A stretch of 64,000 nt of DNA from NCBI RefSeq assembly GCF_003051085.1, contig NZ_QAOM01000007.1:94874-158873 (forward strand). The letters are read 5' to 3'. Both the position numbers and the translations under genes were made by a program. The notes beneath the pieces were generated by a model. It had not been told where the DNA came from, did not search any database, and saw nothing but the letters and a program-made list of their open reading frames with translations. The DNA is from Trichococcus patagoniensis. GTDB lineage: Bacteria > Bacillota > Bacilli > Lactobacillales > Aerococcaceae. Shown piece after piece: positions 10,575-21,690 of this stretch (its first letter is position 1; each line of letters starts with the position of its first letter).

Positions 10575-11426
10575 TTATTTATTTTTCATGAGGAATTGGA
10601 TGGATACGGCTTCGGGGCCGGCGTGGGTCATGACGCTGGCGCTGGCATAGGACGTGTACATCTCTGCGTTGGGAAACGCAGCCTTCAGCATGCCGATGAT
10701 TTGGTTCGAATATTCCGACAAACCGTCATGCGTGATGCCGATCGCTTCAACATCCAGGTATTTCTGCTTCAGCTCTTCGATGATTTCTTCGTAGCGCTTG
10801 ACGATTGCTTTTGTGCCGCGGCCTTTGATATCGGTAGTCAAGGCGCCGTCGATCATTTTCAGGTTGGCTTTGATGTTCAGCAGCGTTGTGATGCGGCCCA
10901 TTGTTTTTCCGATACGGCCGCCCTTGACCATGTTTTCCAGGTTGACGATGCAGATGTAAAGCAAGGTCCGCTCCTTAACGGCAGTGACCCGAGGCAATGC
11001 TTCCGCCACTGTCAATCCTTCCGCCGCACATTTGGCAGCTTCCAATACTTGGAAGGCAGCGGCTCTAGCGCAAAACTTCGAATCGATGACGGTGACTTTA
11101 CCGTGGGCGAGTTTAGCCGCCTGGTGAGCAGAATTGACGGTTCCGCTCAACGTTTCGGTTACATGGATGGACAAAACCTCGCTGCCATCTGCCGTCAATT
11201 CATTGTATTTATCCAAAAAAGTGCCCATGGCTGGTTGGGATGATTTCGGCAATTCCTTGCTGTTCATCATTTTTTCAAGAAACTCGGGTTTGGTTATGGT
11301 GACGCCGTCGTAATACAGCACGTTAGCGATCATGGATGAAAGCGGGATTACGGTGATTCCATATCTGTCAATTTCTTCTGCGGACAATTCCGTTGTGGAA
11401 TCGGTCACAATTTTGAAGTTTGGCAT
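10575..11426 (-). CDS. DegV-family fatty-acid-binding protein
   Basis: A 283-residue DegV protein of the FakB type, which presents exogenous fatty acids to the FakA kinase. The N-terminal signature FKIVTDSTTELSAEE and the later ligand-pocket segments ETLSGTVNSA and GGRIGKTMGRI are visible. The start is the ATG at 11426, preceded by GAAGGAGAATCATC; an upstream in-frame start is too far from that site. It is transcribed against its neighbours and shares a bidirectional terminator. The specific FakB role is inferred from the family. Confidence 0.88.
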   Translation of the reverse strand: MPNFKIVTDSTTELSAEEIDRYGITVIPLSSMIANVLYYDGVTITKPEFLEKMMNSKELPKSSQPAMGTFLDKYNELTADGSEVLSIHVTETLSGTVNSAHQAAKLAHGKVTVIDSKFCARAAAFQVLEAAKCAAEGLTVAEALPRVTAVKERTLLYICIVNLENMVKGGRIGKTMGRITTLLNIKANLKMIDGALTTDIKGRGTKAIVKRYEEIIEELKQKYLDVEAIGITHDGLSEYSNQIIGMLKAAFPNAEMYTSYASASVMTHAGPEAVSIQFLMKNK

Positions 11427-11555
11427 GATGATTCTCCTTCGTTGCAGTCTTATTTCCTTAAGCATAGCAGATTTTTCAGGAAAAGTAACGCAGTTATCAC
11501 TATGATTGTAAGCATATTCTTCTATTGTTGATGTTTTTTCATGTAGAATAGATTA

Positions 11556-11564
11556 TGCTATAAT
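11556..11564 (+). promoter_or_regulatory. extended -10 promoter upstream of truB
   Basis: TGCTATAAT is an extended -10 match 35 bp before the truB start; no convincing -35 hexamer is visible. Confidence 0.5.
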
Positions 11565-11598
11565 AGGTTAGTTGTAGAAGAAAGTAGGTTACAGACAT

Positions 11599-12510
11599 AT
11601 GGACGGAATATTACCTTTATGGAAAGAACGCGGCATGACAAGTCACGACTGCGTATTCAAACTGAGAAAAATATTGAAAACTAAAAAAGTGGGGCATACC
11701 GGTACACTGGATCCGGAAGTTGATGGCGTTTTGCCGATCTGCATCGGGAAAGCCACAAAAGTCGTCGAGTTTTTGACTGACACGGACAAAGCTTACGAAG
11801 GGGAAATCACTATCGGAGTCGCCACAACGACTGAGGACAGCCAAGGCGAAACGATCGCGAAGGCGCCGGTTGCGCAAGACCTGTCTTTGGCCGAAATCGA
11901 TGCTGCGATGGAAGCCATGGTTGGCGAAAGCATCCAAGTTCCGCCGATGTATTCCGCGGTCAAGGTGAACGGAAAAAGGCTGTACGAATACGCCCGCAAA
12001 GGTTTGACCGTCGAAAGGCCGCAAAGAAGCATCCACGTCATGAGTTTCGAGCGGATTTCAGAACCCGTCTATCATGCGGAAGAGCAAACGATGTCCTGGA
12101 GTTTCCGGGTAACTTGCGGAAAAGGGACCTATGTGCGGACCTTGGCTGTCGATTTGGGCGCATCATTGGGTTATCCGGCGTACATGTCTAGCCTGACGCG
12201 CACGATGAGCGGATCCTTCACGAAGGATGATTGCCTCACGCTGCAGCAAGTGGCTGAAGCAATGGCAAACAACGAAATTGACGCGCATCTGAAGCCGATC
12301 GACTCGGTATTCGAAGCGTATCACCAGATTGCGCTTGACGATGAACTGTGGGATAAGGTGAAAAATGGTGCGGTTCTTCCGAAAGAGGGACCATTTGAAA
12401 CCATGGATGCCCCCGTTTTGTTCACCTACCAGGGCAAAATCGTGGCGATGTACGAACCGCATCCGACCAAATCCGGTTTCATCAAACCCAGAAAAATGTT
12501 CCTATCATAA
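11599..12510 (+). CDS. truB: tRNA pseudouridine-55 synthase
   Basis: Converts U55 of tRNA to pseudouridine in the T-loop. Signature features: KVGHTGTLDPEVDGVLP with the catalytic aspartate at about residue 39, PPMYSAVKVNGKRLYEYAR, and the C-terminal PUA-like extension. The usual 'D P x A x G' loop reads DPEVDG here, a mild variant. The 303 residues are typical. ribF follows 22 bp downstream, a conserved pair. Confidence 0.95.
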   Translation: MDGILPLWKERGMTSHDCVFKLRKILKTKKVGHTGTLDPEVDGVLPICIGKATKVVEFLTDTDKAYEGEITIGVATTTEDSQGETIAKAPVAQDLSLAEIDAAMEAMVGESIQVPPMYSAVKVNGKRLYEYARKGLTVERPQRSIHVMSFERISEPVYHAEEQTMSWSFRVTCGKGTYVRTLAVDLGASLGYPAYMSSLTRTMSGSFTKDDCLTLQQVAEAMANNEIDAHLKPIDSVFEAYHQIALDDELWDKVKNGAVLPKEGPFETMDAPVLFTYQGKIVAMYEPHPTKSGFIKPRKMFLS

Positions 12511-12532
12511 ACACCAAGGAGTTGCCTTAGCA

Positions 12533-13495
12533 ATGGAAATAATGCATATACATCATCCCTATGACCAAAAACTGATGCCAGACGAGCAAGTCGTGTTGGC
12601 GTTGGGCTACTTTGACGGCGTCCATCGAGGACATCAAGAAGTGATCAAAAGGGCAAAGGAAGTTGCCGAAAAGAAGAACCTCAAACTTGCCGTCATGAGC
12701 TTCAATCATCATCCGAGCATCGTTTTCCAGAAGATGAACCCGGAAACGATGCAGTATTTGTCGACCGTCAACCGAAAAGCCGAAATATTCGAAAGCTTGG
12801 GCGTTGATTATTTCTTCGTCATCTCATTCACATCTGCCTTTGCCTCTTTGAGACCGCAGGAATTTGTCGACCAATACATCAGCGGCTTGCATGCTGCCGC
12901 AGTCGTTGCCGGTTTTGATTACACCTATGGGCCCAGAGAAATCGCGGATATGAAGCAATTGGTGAACTATGCAAAAGGCCGCTTCGAAGTCATCGAAGTT
13001 GCCGAATTGAAGAACGAAGCCGAAAAAATCAGCTCCACCCATATCCGGGAAGCATTAATCGATGGGAATATGGAAAAAGCGAATGAATACTTAGGCTATA
13101 TCTATCAGAACGACGGCACGGTCATCCATGGCGATGCGCGAGGCAGGCTATTGGGTTTCCCGACTGCCAATATCCAGACCGAAAAACACACACGCTTGCC
13201 AAGGAATGGCGTATACATCGTGAGCATCAGAGTGAACGGAACCTGGTACCGCGGCACGGCTTCGATCGGGCACAACATCACTTTTGAAGCTGGCCGCGAT
13301 AAAACCGTGGAAGTATATATACTGGACTTCGATAAAATGATCTACGGTGAAGATGTAACTGTCAGATGGCATCATTTTATCCGCAGCGAAATCAAATTTT
13401 CAGGCGTCGACCAACTGATCGCGCAGCTTAAAAGTGATGAAGCCGATACGATCGCCTATTTTAAGGAGCACCCATTGGATGAGGTGACCCTCTAA
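12533..13495 (+). CDS. ribF: bifunctional riboflavin kinase / FAD synthetase
   Basis: Makes FMN and FAD from riboflavin. The N-terminal adenylyltransferase domain shows GYFDGVHRGH and the C-terminal flavokinase domain shows GRLLGFPTANI. The frame is open upstream inside truB. The start at ATG 12533 after AAGGAG gives the usual N-terminus and a length of 320 residues. It runs directly into hemW (stop and start adjacent), so the two are probably one transcript. Confidence 0.94.
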   Translation: MEIMHIHHPYDQKLMPDEQVVLALGYFDGVHRGHQEVIKRAKEVAEKKNLKLAVMSFNHHPSIVFQKMNPETMQYLSTVNRKAEIFESLGVDYFFVISFTSAFASLRPQEFVDQYISGLHAAAVVAGFDYTYGPREIADMKQLVNYAKGRFEVIEVAELKNEAEKISSTHIREALIDGNMEKANEYLGYIYQNDGTVIHGDARGRLLGFPTANIQTEKHTRLPRNGVYIVSIRVNGTWYRGTASIGHNITFEAGRDKTVEVYILDFDKMIYGEDVTVRWHHFIRSEIKFSGVDQLIAQLKSDEADTIAYFKEHPLDEVTL

Positions 13496-14626
13496 ATGGC
13501 AGCGGCTTATTTGCATATCCCTTTCTGCGAACACATCTGTTTCTATTGCGACTTCAATAAAGTGTTCTTGGAAGGCCAGCCGGTCGATGAATATGTGGAT
13601 GCTTTGATAAAGGAAATGCAGCTGTCGAAACAACTGCACCCTCAAGAAGAGATCAGCACTTTCTATATCGGCGGCGGCACACCTACGACACTGAATGAGC
13701 GCCAGCTGGAGAAGCTGTTGAACGGAATCCGCAGCACCTACTCCATGCCGAAGGGCGCCGAGTTCACGATGGAAGCCAATCCGGAAAGTATTTCTTTCGA
13801 GAAGCTGAAGATCATGCGTGATTATGGGGTCAACCGTTTGAGCATGGGTGTCCAATCATTCAATAACGATATCCTGAAAAAAATTGGCCGCATCCATACA
13901 GCCGAGCAAGTGTACGCTTCTGTGGCCGATGCCCGCAGAGCCGGATTCGAAAACATGACCATCGATCTGATCTTCCGGCTGCCGAACCAAACGATGGCCG
14001 ATTTTGAAGACAGTCTTAAAAAAGCCTTGGAATTGGATTTGCCGCATTACTCGATCTACGCTTTGATCCTCGAGAATAAAACGGTTTTCTACAACTTGAT
14101 GCGTCAGGGGAAACTGCCGTTGCCTTCGGAAGACACAGAGGCAGATATGTACGCTCTTGCCATCGAGACGATGTCAAAAAACGGCAGGAATCAATACGAA
14201 ATCTCCAACTTTGCGTTGCCGGGCTATGAATCCCAGCACAATCTTACCTATTGGAAAAATGAGTCCTATTTCGGTTTCGGGGCAGGTGCGCACGGCTATA
14301 TCGATGGGATCCGCTACCACAATCATGGACCGATCCAGCAGTATCTGGCGCCATTGCGTGAAAATGAGCTGCCTATCATCCGGCAGCAGCAGTTGTCGAA
14401 AAATGAACAGATGGAAGAAGAAATGATTCTGGGTCTGCGTACGATGGTTGGCGTCAGCCAAAAACATTTTGCCGATAAATTTCAGACCCCGCTGTTGGAT
14501 CAGTATGCTGCCGTCATCGCGGATTTGGTTGCGGACGGCCTGCTTCTGGTCGATGGCGACAGGATCCGTTTGACCCAAAGAGGTGTTTTCCTTGGTAATG
14601 AAGTATTCCGTTCTTTCTTGATGTGA
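13496..14626 (+). CDS. hemW: HemW, radical SAM haem chaperone-like
   Basis: Radical SAM protein formerly annotated as oxygen-independent coproporphyrinogen III oxidase-like. The iron-sulfur motif CEHICFYC (CxxxCxxC) is at about residues 10-17, followed by IGGGTPT and the C-terminal HemN_C-like domain. HemN proper has an extra conserved cysteine after the third one; here the residue is aspartate, which favours HemW. Length 376. It directly precedes the hrcA heat-shock operon, the usual Firmicutes order. Confidence 0.9.
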   Translation: MAAAYLHIPFCEHICFYCDFNKVFLEGQPVDEYVDALIKEMQLSKQLHPQEEISTFYIGGGTPTTLNERQLEKLLNGIRSTYSMPKGAEFTMEANPESISFEKLKIMRDYGVNRLSMGVQSFNNDILKKIGRIHTAEQVYASVADARRAGFENMTIDLIFRLPNQTMADFEDSLKKALELDLPHYSIYALILENKTVFYNLMRQGKLPLPSEDTEADMYALAIETMSKNGRNQYEISNFALPGYESQHNLTYWKNESYFGFGAGAHGYIDGIRYHNHGPIQQYLAPLRENELPIIRQQQLSKNEQMEEEMILGLRTMVGVSQKHFADKFQTPLLDQYAAVIADLVADGLLLVDGDRIRLTQRGVFLGNEVFRSFLM

Positions 14627-14681
14627 ATGTGTTCGTTGTCTGTGGGGTGCCCATAATGTTATGAAAAATGATTGTATTCCG

Positions 14682-14710
14682 TTGACAAAGCCTGTAACCC
14701 GTGATAAATT
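14682..14710 (+). promoter_or_regulatory. sigma-A promoter of the hrcA operon
   Basis: Perfect TTGACA at 14682-14687, 17-bp spacer, TAAATT at 14705-14710, located just upstream of the CIRCE element. Confidence 0.8.
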
Positions 14711-14719
14711 TATTTATGG

Positions 14720-14746
14720 TTAGCACTCATTATGGTCAAGTGCTAA
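14720..14746. promoter_or_regulatory. CIRCE operator
   Basis: TTAGCACTC, 9-base spacer, AAGTGCTAA: the HrcA-binding inverted repeat with one change from the consensus GAGTGCTAA half. It lies between the promoter and hrcA, so HrcA represses its own operon. Confidence 0.95.
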
Positions 14747-14761
14747 AGTGAGGTGAAAATC

Positions 14762-15796
14762 TTGTTAACAGAAAGACAGTTGCTAATTTTAGATTTAATT
14801 GTCAGGCATTACATCGAATTCGAGGAGCCGATCGGTTCGAAGACGCTTCTCAAGGAATCTGCATTGTCCTTGAGTTCCGCCACGATCCGCAACGAAATGA
14901 TGCGGATTGAAGAACTGGGCTTCCTGGAAAAAATGCATTCATCATCCGGTAGGATACCATCGATCCAAGGGTACCGTTACTATGTCGATCAACTATTGGG
15001 CAAAGAAAGCGAAGAAGTCGCTGACGACGTCAAACAGACGATCAAGCATGGTTTTCAGAATCCTTACCGGGAAGTGCAGCAGGTCGTCGAAAAATCAGCT
15101 GAAATGCTTTCCTTTTTGACCAATTATACCGCTTTGGCGATCGGCCCCGAAACAAAGGACAGCCGATTGACGGGATTCCGCTTGGTCGCACTCAATGAAG
15201 GCCATGTGATGGCCATCTTGGTGACTGATAAAGGACATGTGGAAAATCAGATTTTTTCTGTTTCGCCAGGCTTCTCAGCCTCTGAGATAGAAAAAATCGT
15301 CAACATCTTCAATCAGGAACTTGTAGGCCGCACGCTGCAGGAAGTATTCATCAAACTGCAAACGGACATTCCAGTGATCATCCGGAAGTACGTCGATGCA
15401 AAAATCGATTTCACAGCGATCTTCACTGACATCGTGGCGAAGTTGGAGCATGACCGCTTCCATGTAGGCGGCAGCATGAACCTCCTGAACCATTTGGATG
15501 CGACGATGGACAAGAATAAAGTCAAAGCCATTTTAAGCATGCTGAACGGGTCTCCGGACATCCATGCGCTTTTTTCTAACCCCAACGATGGTGTCGGCGT
15601 CAAGATCGGAACGGAATTGGACAATGAGCTGTTGCATAATTTTAGCCTGATCACGGCTACCTATGACACGGCCGGCAACGGTAAGGGCCTGATCGCATTA
15701 CTGGGGCCAACCAATATGCCTTATCAAAAAATGATCAGTATCATGAAATTTATGCGTTACGAACTTTCTGATAGCTTGAATGATCTGAACAAATAA
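14762..15796 (+). CDS. hrcA: heat-inducible repressor HrcA
   Basis: Represses class I heat-shock genes by binding CIRCE; its activity depends on GroE. The N-terminal winged helix (EPIGSKTLL, then SSATIRNEMMRIEELGFLEK) and the conserved SSGRIPS motif are visible. TTG 14762, six bases after GAGGTG, fits better than GTG 14753, which lies inside the ribosome-binding site. About 344 residues, normal. grpE, dnaK and dnaJ follow in the same direction. Confidence 0.94.
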   Translation: MLTERQLLILDLIVRHYIEFEEPIGSKTLLKESALSLSSATIRNEMMRIEELGFLEKMHSSSGRIPSIQGYRYYVDQLLGKESEEVADDVKQTIKHGFQNPYREVQQVVEKSAEMLSFLTNYTALAIGPETKDSRLTGFRLVALNEGHVMAILVTDKGHVENQIFSVSPGFSASEIEKIVNIFNQELVGRTLQEVFIKLQTDIPVIIRKYVDAKIDFTAIFTDIVAKLEHDRFHVGGSMNLLNHLDATMDKNKVKAILSMLNGSPDIHALFSNPNDGVGVKIGTELDNELLHNFSLITATYDTAGNGKGLIALLGPTNMPYQKMISIMKFMRYELSDSLNDLNK

Positions 15797-15818
15797 GCAC
15801 GACAAAGGAGATTTTGAA

Positions 15819-18220
<2,402 letters not shown>

Positions 18221-18231
18221 TCAACTCTAAC

Positions 18232-18268
18232 GAGAGGAAGCCAACGCTTAACTGCATTGGCTTCTCTC
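18232..18268 (+). terminator. hairpin between dnaK and dnaJ
   Basis: GAGAGGAAGCCAA pairs with TTGGCTTCTCTC with a single bulged G. No T-run follows. It may partly attenuate transcription or stabilise dnaK mRNA so that DnaK exceeds DnaJ. Confidence 0.6.
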
Positions 18269-18319
18269 ACTGTATAGAGATAAAATGTTCAGATGAAGCC
18301 AATCAATGGAGGCGAAACA

Positions 18320-19462
18320 ATGGCGAAGAGAGATTATTACGATGTCTTGGGTGTGTCGAAGGATGCCACAGACGATGAGATAAAAAAAGCTTACCGGAAA
18401 CTTTCCAAGAAATTCCACCCGGATATCAACAAAGAAGCGGGCGCAGAAGACAAATTCAAAGAGCTTGCTGAAGCTTATGAAGTCTTGAGCGACGGCAATA
18501 AACGCGCAGCCTATGACCAATACGGACATGCCAGCACTGATCCCAACTTCGGCGCAGGCGGCGGTTATGGTGGCGGCGGCTTCGGCGGCTTCTCGGGCGG
18601 TTTTGAGGATATCTTTGATTCCTTTTTCGGAGGCGGAGGCGGTCGCGGCAGAAATCCGAATGCCCCGCGTCAAGGATCTGATCTACAATACCGAATCCAC
18701 CTTACATTTGAAGAAGCGATTTTCGGGAAGAAAGAAACCATCCGTTACAAACGTGATGAAGAATGCAAAACCTGCAGTGGATCCGGAGCAAAACCGGGCA
18801 CGCAACCGAAAACGTGTTCGAAATGCCATGGTTCAGGAGCGGTCGGTGTCGAAAGGAATACACCTTTCGGCCGCGTAATGACGCAAGCAGTCTGTGATGT
18901 CTGCGGCGGAACAGGCAAAGAGATCACGGATAAGTGTACAACATGCCACGGACATGGGCATGTCGAAACCGATCACTCTGTGGCAGTCACCATCCCTCCA
19001 GGCGTCGACGATGGACAACAGATGCGCTTGAACGGCCAAGGCGAAGTCGGCAGCAATGGCGGCCCGTATGGCGATCTCTATGTCGTTTTCCAAGTGGAGC
19101 CAAGCGATATTTTCGATCGCGAAGGGACAGAGATCCATTATACGCTTCCGATCAGCTTCGCCCAAGCAGCTTTGGGTGATGAGATTGAAGTGCCTACCGT
19201 GCACGGAAAAGTCAAGCTGAAGATTCCTGCCGGGACACAAACGGGCACGAATTTCCGCCTGAAAGGCAAAGGGGCGCCACGCTTGCGTGGAACCGGAAAT
19301 GGTGATCAGCACGTCAAAGTGACTGTCGTCACACCGAAGAACCTTAGCGAGAAGCAAAGAGAGGCAATCCGCGCATTCGCAGCAGCAGGCGGCGATACGT
19401 TGGTGGAAGATGACGCCAATTTTTTTGATAAAGTAAAGGACGCCTTCAAAAATAAAAAATAA
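18320..19462 (+). CDS. dnaJ: co-chaperone DnaJ (Hsp40)
   Basis: Stimulates DnaK ATPase and delivers substrates. J domain with the HPD motif (FHPDINKE) at about residues 33-40, Gly/Phe-rich linker (about 75-125), and four CxxCxGxG-type zinc repeats at about 145-210 (the first reads CKTCSGSG). C-terminal beta domains follow. 380 residues, full type I DnaJ. GGAGG precedes the ATG. Confidence 0.97.
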   Translation: MAKRDYYDVLGVSKDATDDEIKKAYRKLSKKFHPDINKEAGAEDKFKELAEAYEVLSDGNKRAAYDQYGHASTDPNFGAGGGYGGGGFGGFSGGFEDIFDSFFGGGGGRGRNPNAPRQGSDLQYRIHLTFEEAIFGKKETIRYKRDEECKTCSGSGAKPGTQPKTCSKCHGSGAVGVERNTPFGRVMTQAVCDVCGGTGKEITDKCTTCHGHGHVETDHSVAVTIPPGVDDGQQMRLNGQGEVGSNGGPYGDLYVVFQVEPSDIFDREGTEIHYTLPISFAQAALGDEIEVPTVHGKVKLKIPAGTQTGTNFRLKGKGAPRLRGTGNGDQHVKVTVVTPKNLSEKQREAIRAFAAAGGDTLVEDDANFFDKVKDAFKNKK

Positions 19463-19474
19463 GTTAGCTGAAAA

Positions 19475-19515
19475 AACCGATGCGTTGGAAACAACACCGC
19501 ATCGGTTCTTTTTTT
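19475..19515 (+). terminator. intrinsic terminator of the hrcA-dnaJ operon
   Basis: AACCGATGCG pairs perfectly with CGCATCGGTT across a 13-base loop and is followed by CTTTTTTTG. Confidence 0.85.
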
Positions 19516-19619
19516 GTCCCTAGACTATTCTGTTAGAGTTTTTGTAACTAACATGAGGACAAGCAACACTTTTTTTATAGAAAAAGAGTAAATATTCGCT
19601 AATTCTAGCATGTAAGGGG

Positions 19620-19647
19620 TTACATTTTGGAGAAATAGGATTATAAT
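19620..19647 (+). promoter_or_regulatory. promoter of pckA
   Basis: TTACAT at 19620-19625, 16-bp spacer, perfect TATAAT at 19642-19647, 30 bp upstream of the pckA ATG. Confidence 0.6.
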
Positions 19648-19676
19648 GGAACTATCAAATAAAAGAGGTGACGTAA

Positions 19677-21323
19677 ATGGCTACTATAGAATCGTTCAAT
19701 AGATCCGAATTAAAGAAGTCCAACCCTTTACTTACGAAATTCCGGACAACGGTCGAAACAGCTTTTTATGGCAAAAACATGCAGGAAGTCACGGACATGA
19801 CGGAAGCCTATGAACTCGCACTGAACGCTGGAGGTGTGGTCGTGACTGACCTGCCTGTGCTCCACGCAAAAGAATTGGGATTGCCGGATGATGCCAAGGT
19901 GCTTGTCGAAAACGGCGGGAGAATCATCGGCCGTACTGCCCGCGCCAAACGGATCATCGGAGAGAACAAAGAAGAAGACGAAAAACTTGAAGGCATCATC
20001 ATGGATGTCATTTATCAAAACAGACTGCGCCATTATTATAAAGCGACAGGCTATGTAGGCTTGGATAAAGATTTCATCATCAAAGCGCACATCGCATTTC
20101 CCGAAGGAAACGAAAACAATCTTTATTCCTGGCTGTTGAACTTCCAGTGGAACAGCCCGGAATATCAGGAAATGTACGCGCAGTCGAAGCTGTACAATGA
20201 AGGCGATATCTACATCTATACGGATCCCGACTGGCGCCATCCGGATTATCCGCTCGGTGTGGCTATCTTCGAGCCCGACAGAAACGTTGCCTGCATCCTC
20301 GGAATGCAGTATTTCGGTGAATTCAAAAAAGGCACACTGACGCTTGCTTGGGGAACCGGTCATCGGAATGGCTTTGTTGCTTGCCATGGTGGTCAAAAAC
20401 ACTTCCGCCTGCCTGATGGCGGTTCGTATGTCGCTTCCTTCTTCGGGCTTTCGGGGTCAGGCAAATCGACTCTGACCCATTCGAAACACGACAACAAATA
20501 TGAAGTGAAAGTGCTGCATGACGATGCCTTCCTGATCGATTTGACGGATGGCTCATCCATCGCGTTGGAACCTTCCTATTTCGATAAAACCCAGGATTAT
20601 CCCGCCGATCACCCTGAACAGGACTATTTCGTGACTGTCCAGAATGTGGGAGTGACAAAGGATAATGATGGCAAAATTGTGCTGGTCACCGAAGATATCC
20701 GAAACGGCAACGGACGGACAGTCAAATCACGCTATTCCACTCCGAACCGCGTGGATAAGTTCGAAGAACCGATCAATGCTGTCTACTGGATTATGAAGGA
20801 CGATGCCCTGCCGCCTTTGGTGAAGGTGGACGAAGCAGTCCTGGCGGCAACATTCGGCACGACGCTGGCCACAAAACGCACGACTGCGGAAACGTTGAAG
20901 AAAGGCGAGTCGACCGATAAACTGGTCATCGAACCATTCGCAAATCCTTTCCGGGTCTATCCATTGGTTGAGGATTATGACGGCTTCAAAGAATTGTTGG
21001 CTCATGAAGAGGTCGACTGCTACATCATCAATACTGGATTTTTCATGGGTAAAAAAATACCGAAGGAAGTGTCTCTAGGCGTTATCGAAAGTGTCGTTGA
21101 AGGGACAGCTTCATTCGTGCCATTCGGTACTGCGCCGCATCTCAGCTATCTGCCGGTCGAAGGTTTCAATCCCGATTTTGAAGATAAAGACTATACGAAG
21201 TTGGTGAGAAGACGCATGCAGCTGCGGGAAGATTTCTTGGAAGAATTCAATGCTGCCCATCCGAGTGTCCCGCTTCCTGACGAAGCCATCCAAGCATTGC
21301 AAAATATCATTGATGCTTTTTAA
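19677..21323 (+). CDS. pckA: phosphoenolpyruvate carboxykinase (ATP)
   Basis: Interconverts oxaloacetate plus ATP with PEP plus CO2. The kinase 1a loop GLSGSGKST is at about residues 259-267, with a downstream metal-site motif HDDAFLID, identifying the ATP-dependent family. At 548 residues it is slightly longer than the usual 520-540. Monocistronic, with its own promoter and two strong terminators. Many lactic acid bacteria lack this enzyme, so it is a useful taxonomic hint. Confidence 0.93.
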   Translation: MATIESFNRSELKKSNPLLTKFRTTVETAFYGKNMQEVTDMTEAYELALNAGGVVVTDLPVLHAKELGLPDDAKVLVENGGRIIGRTARAKRIIGENKEEDEKLEGIIMDVIYQNRLRHYYKATGYVGLDKDFIIKAHIAFPEGNENNLYSWLLNFQWNSPEYQEMYAQSKLYNEGDIYIYTDPDWRHPDYPLGVAIFEPDRNVACILGMQYFGEFKKGTLTLAWGTGHRNGFVACHGGQKHFRLPDGGSYVASFFGLSGSGKSTLTHSKHDNKYEVKVLHDDAFLIDLTDGSSIALEPSYFDKTQDYPADHPEQDYFVTVQNVGVTKDNDGKIVLVTEDIRNGNGRTVKSRYSTPNRVDKFEEPINAVYWIMKDDALPPLVKVDEAVLAATFGTTLATKRTTAETLKKGESTDKLVIEPFANPFRVYPLVEDYDGFKELLAHEEVDCYIINTGFFMGKKIPKEVSLGVIESVVEGTASFVPFGTAPHLSYLPVEGFNPDFEDKDYTKLVRRRMQLREDFLEEFNAAHPSVPLPDEAIQALQNIIDAF

Positions 21324-21334
21324 GTATCAATGGG

Positions 21335-21368
21335 AAAGAATCCGGAGGGGAGCCTCCGGATTCTTTTC
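21335..21368 (+). terminator. first terminator after pckA
   Basis: AAAGAATCCGGAGG pairs perfectly with CCTCCGGATTCTTT across GGAG: a 14-bp stem with a T-rich 3' side. Confidence 0.85.
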
Positions 21369-21383
21369 GGTTATATAGGCTGG

Positions 21384-21415
21384 AAAACCCGGTGAGCAGC
21401 ACCTCACCGGGTTTT
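21384..21415. terminator. second hairpin after pckA
   Basis: AAAACCCGGTGAG pairs perfectly with CTCACCGGGTTTT (13 bp, 6-base loop). A shorter third inverted repeat, TTCCCGG/CCGGGAA, follows at 21437-21464. The rest of the 367-bp pckA-lepA gap holds only the lepA promoter. Confidence 0.75.
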
Positions 21416-21618
21416 AGGAGGCGAATATTCTACGATTTCCCGGCGAAGACTTCCTCACCGGGAATTTGCTGCTATAGCGTAAACCACATTCCTTAAGGAT
21501 CACTTAAACGTTTTTGCGTTATCCATTCATGGTCGGCTTGTATGTGTCTGCCACCATCTATTTTTTCGCTTATCTGCTGTGTAAAAGTGAGAAAGACTTG
21601 CCAATCTGAGTCGGCGTC

Positions 21619-21647
21619 TTGTCATAAATGCTTTAGATTGGTATAAT
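21619..21647 (+). promoter_or_regulatory. sigma-A promoter of lepA
   Basis: TTGTCA at 21619-21624, 17-bp spacer, perfect TATAAT at 21642-21647, 43 bp before the lepA start codon. Confidence 0.75.
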
Positions 21648-21690
21648 TTTCAAGTGAACGAATGGACGTCAGAGAAAGTGAGCAACGATA

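Noticed and set aside
10596..11243. 215-codon open frame on the plus strand opposite degV
   Set aside because: Antisense shadow of a clear DegV gene; no ribosome-binding site and low-complexity composition typical of reverse-frame reading.
18513..18878. Open frame inside dnaJ
   Set aside because: Alternate reading of the Gly-rich and zinc-finger segments; dnaJ is intact in its own frame.
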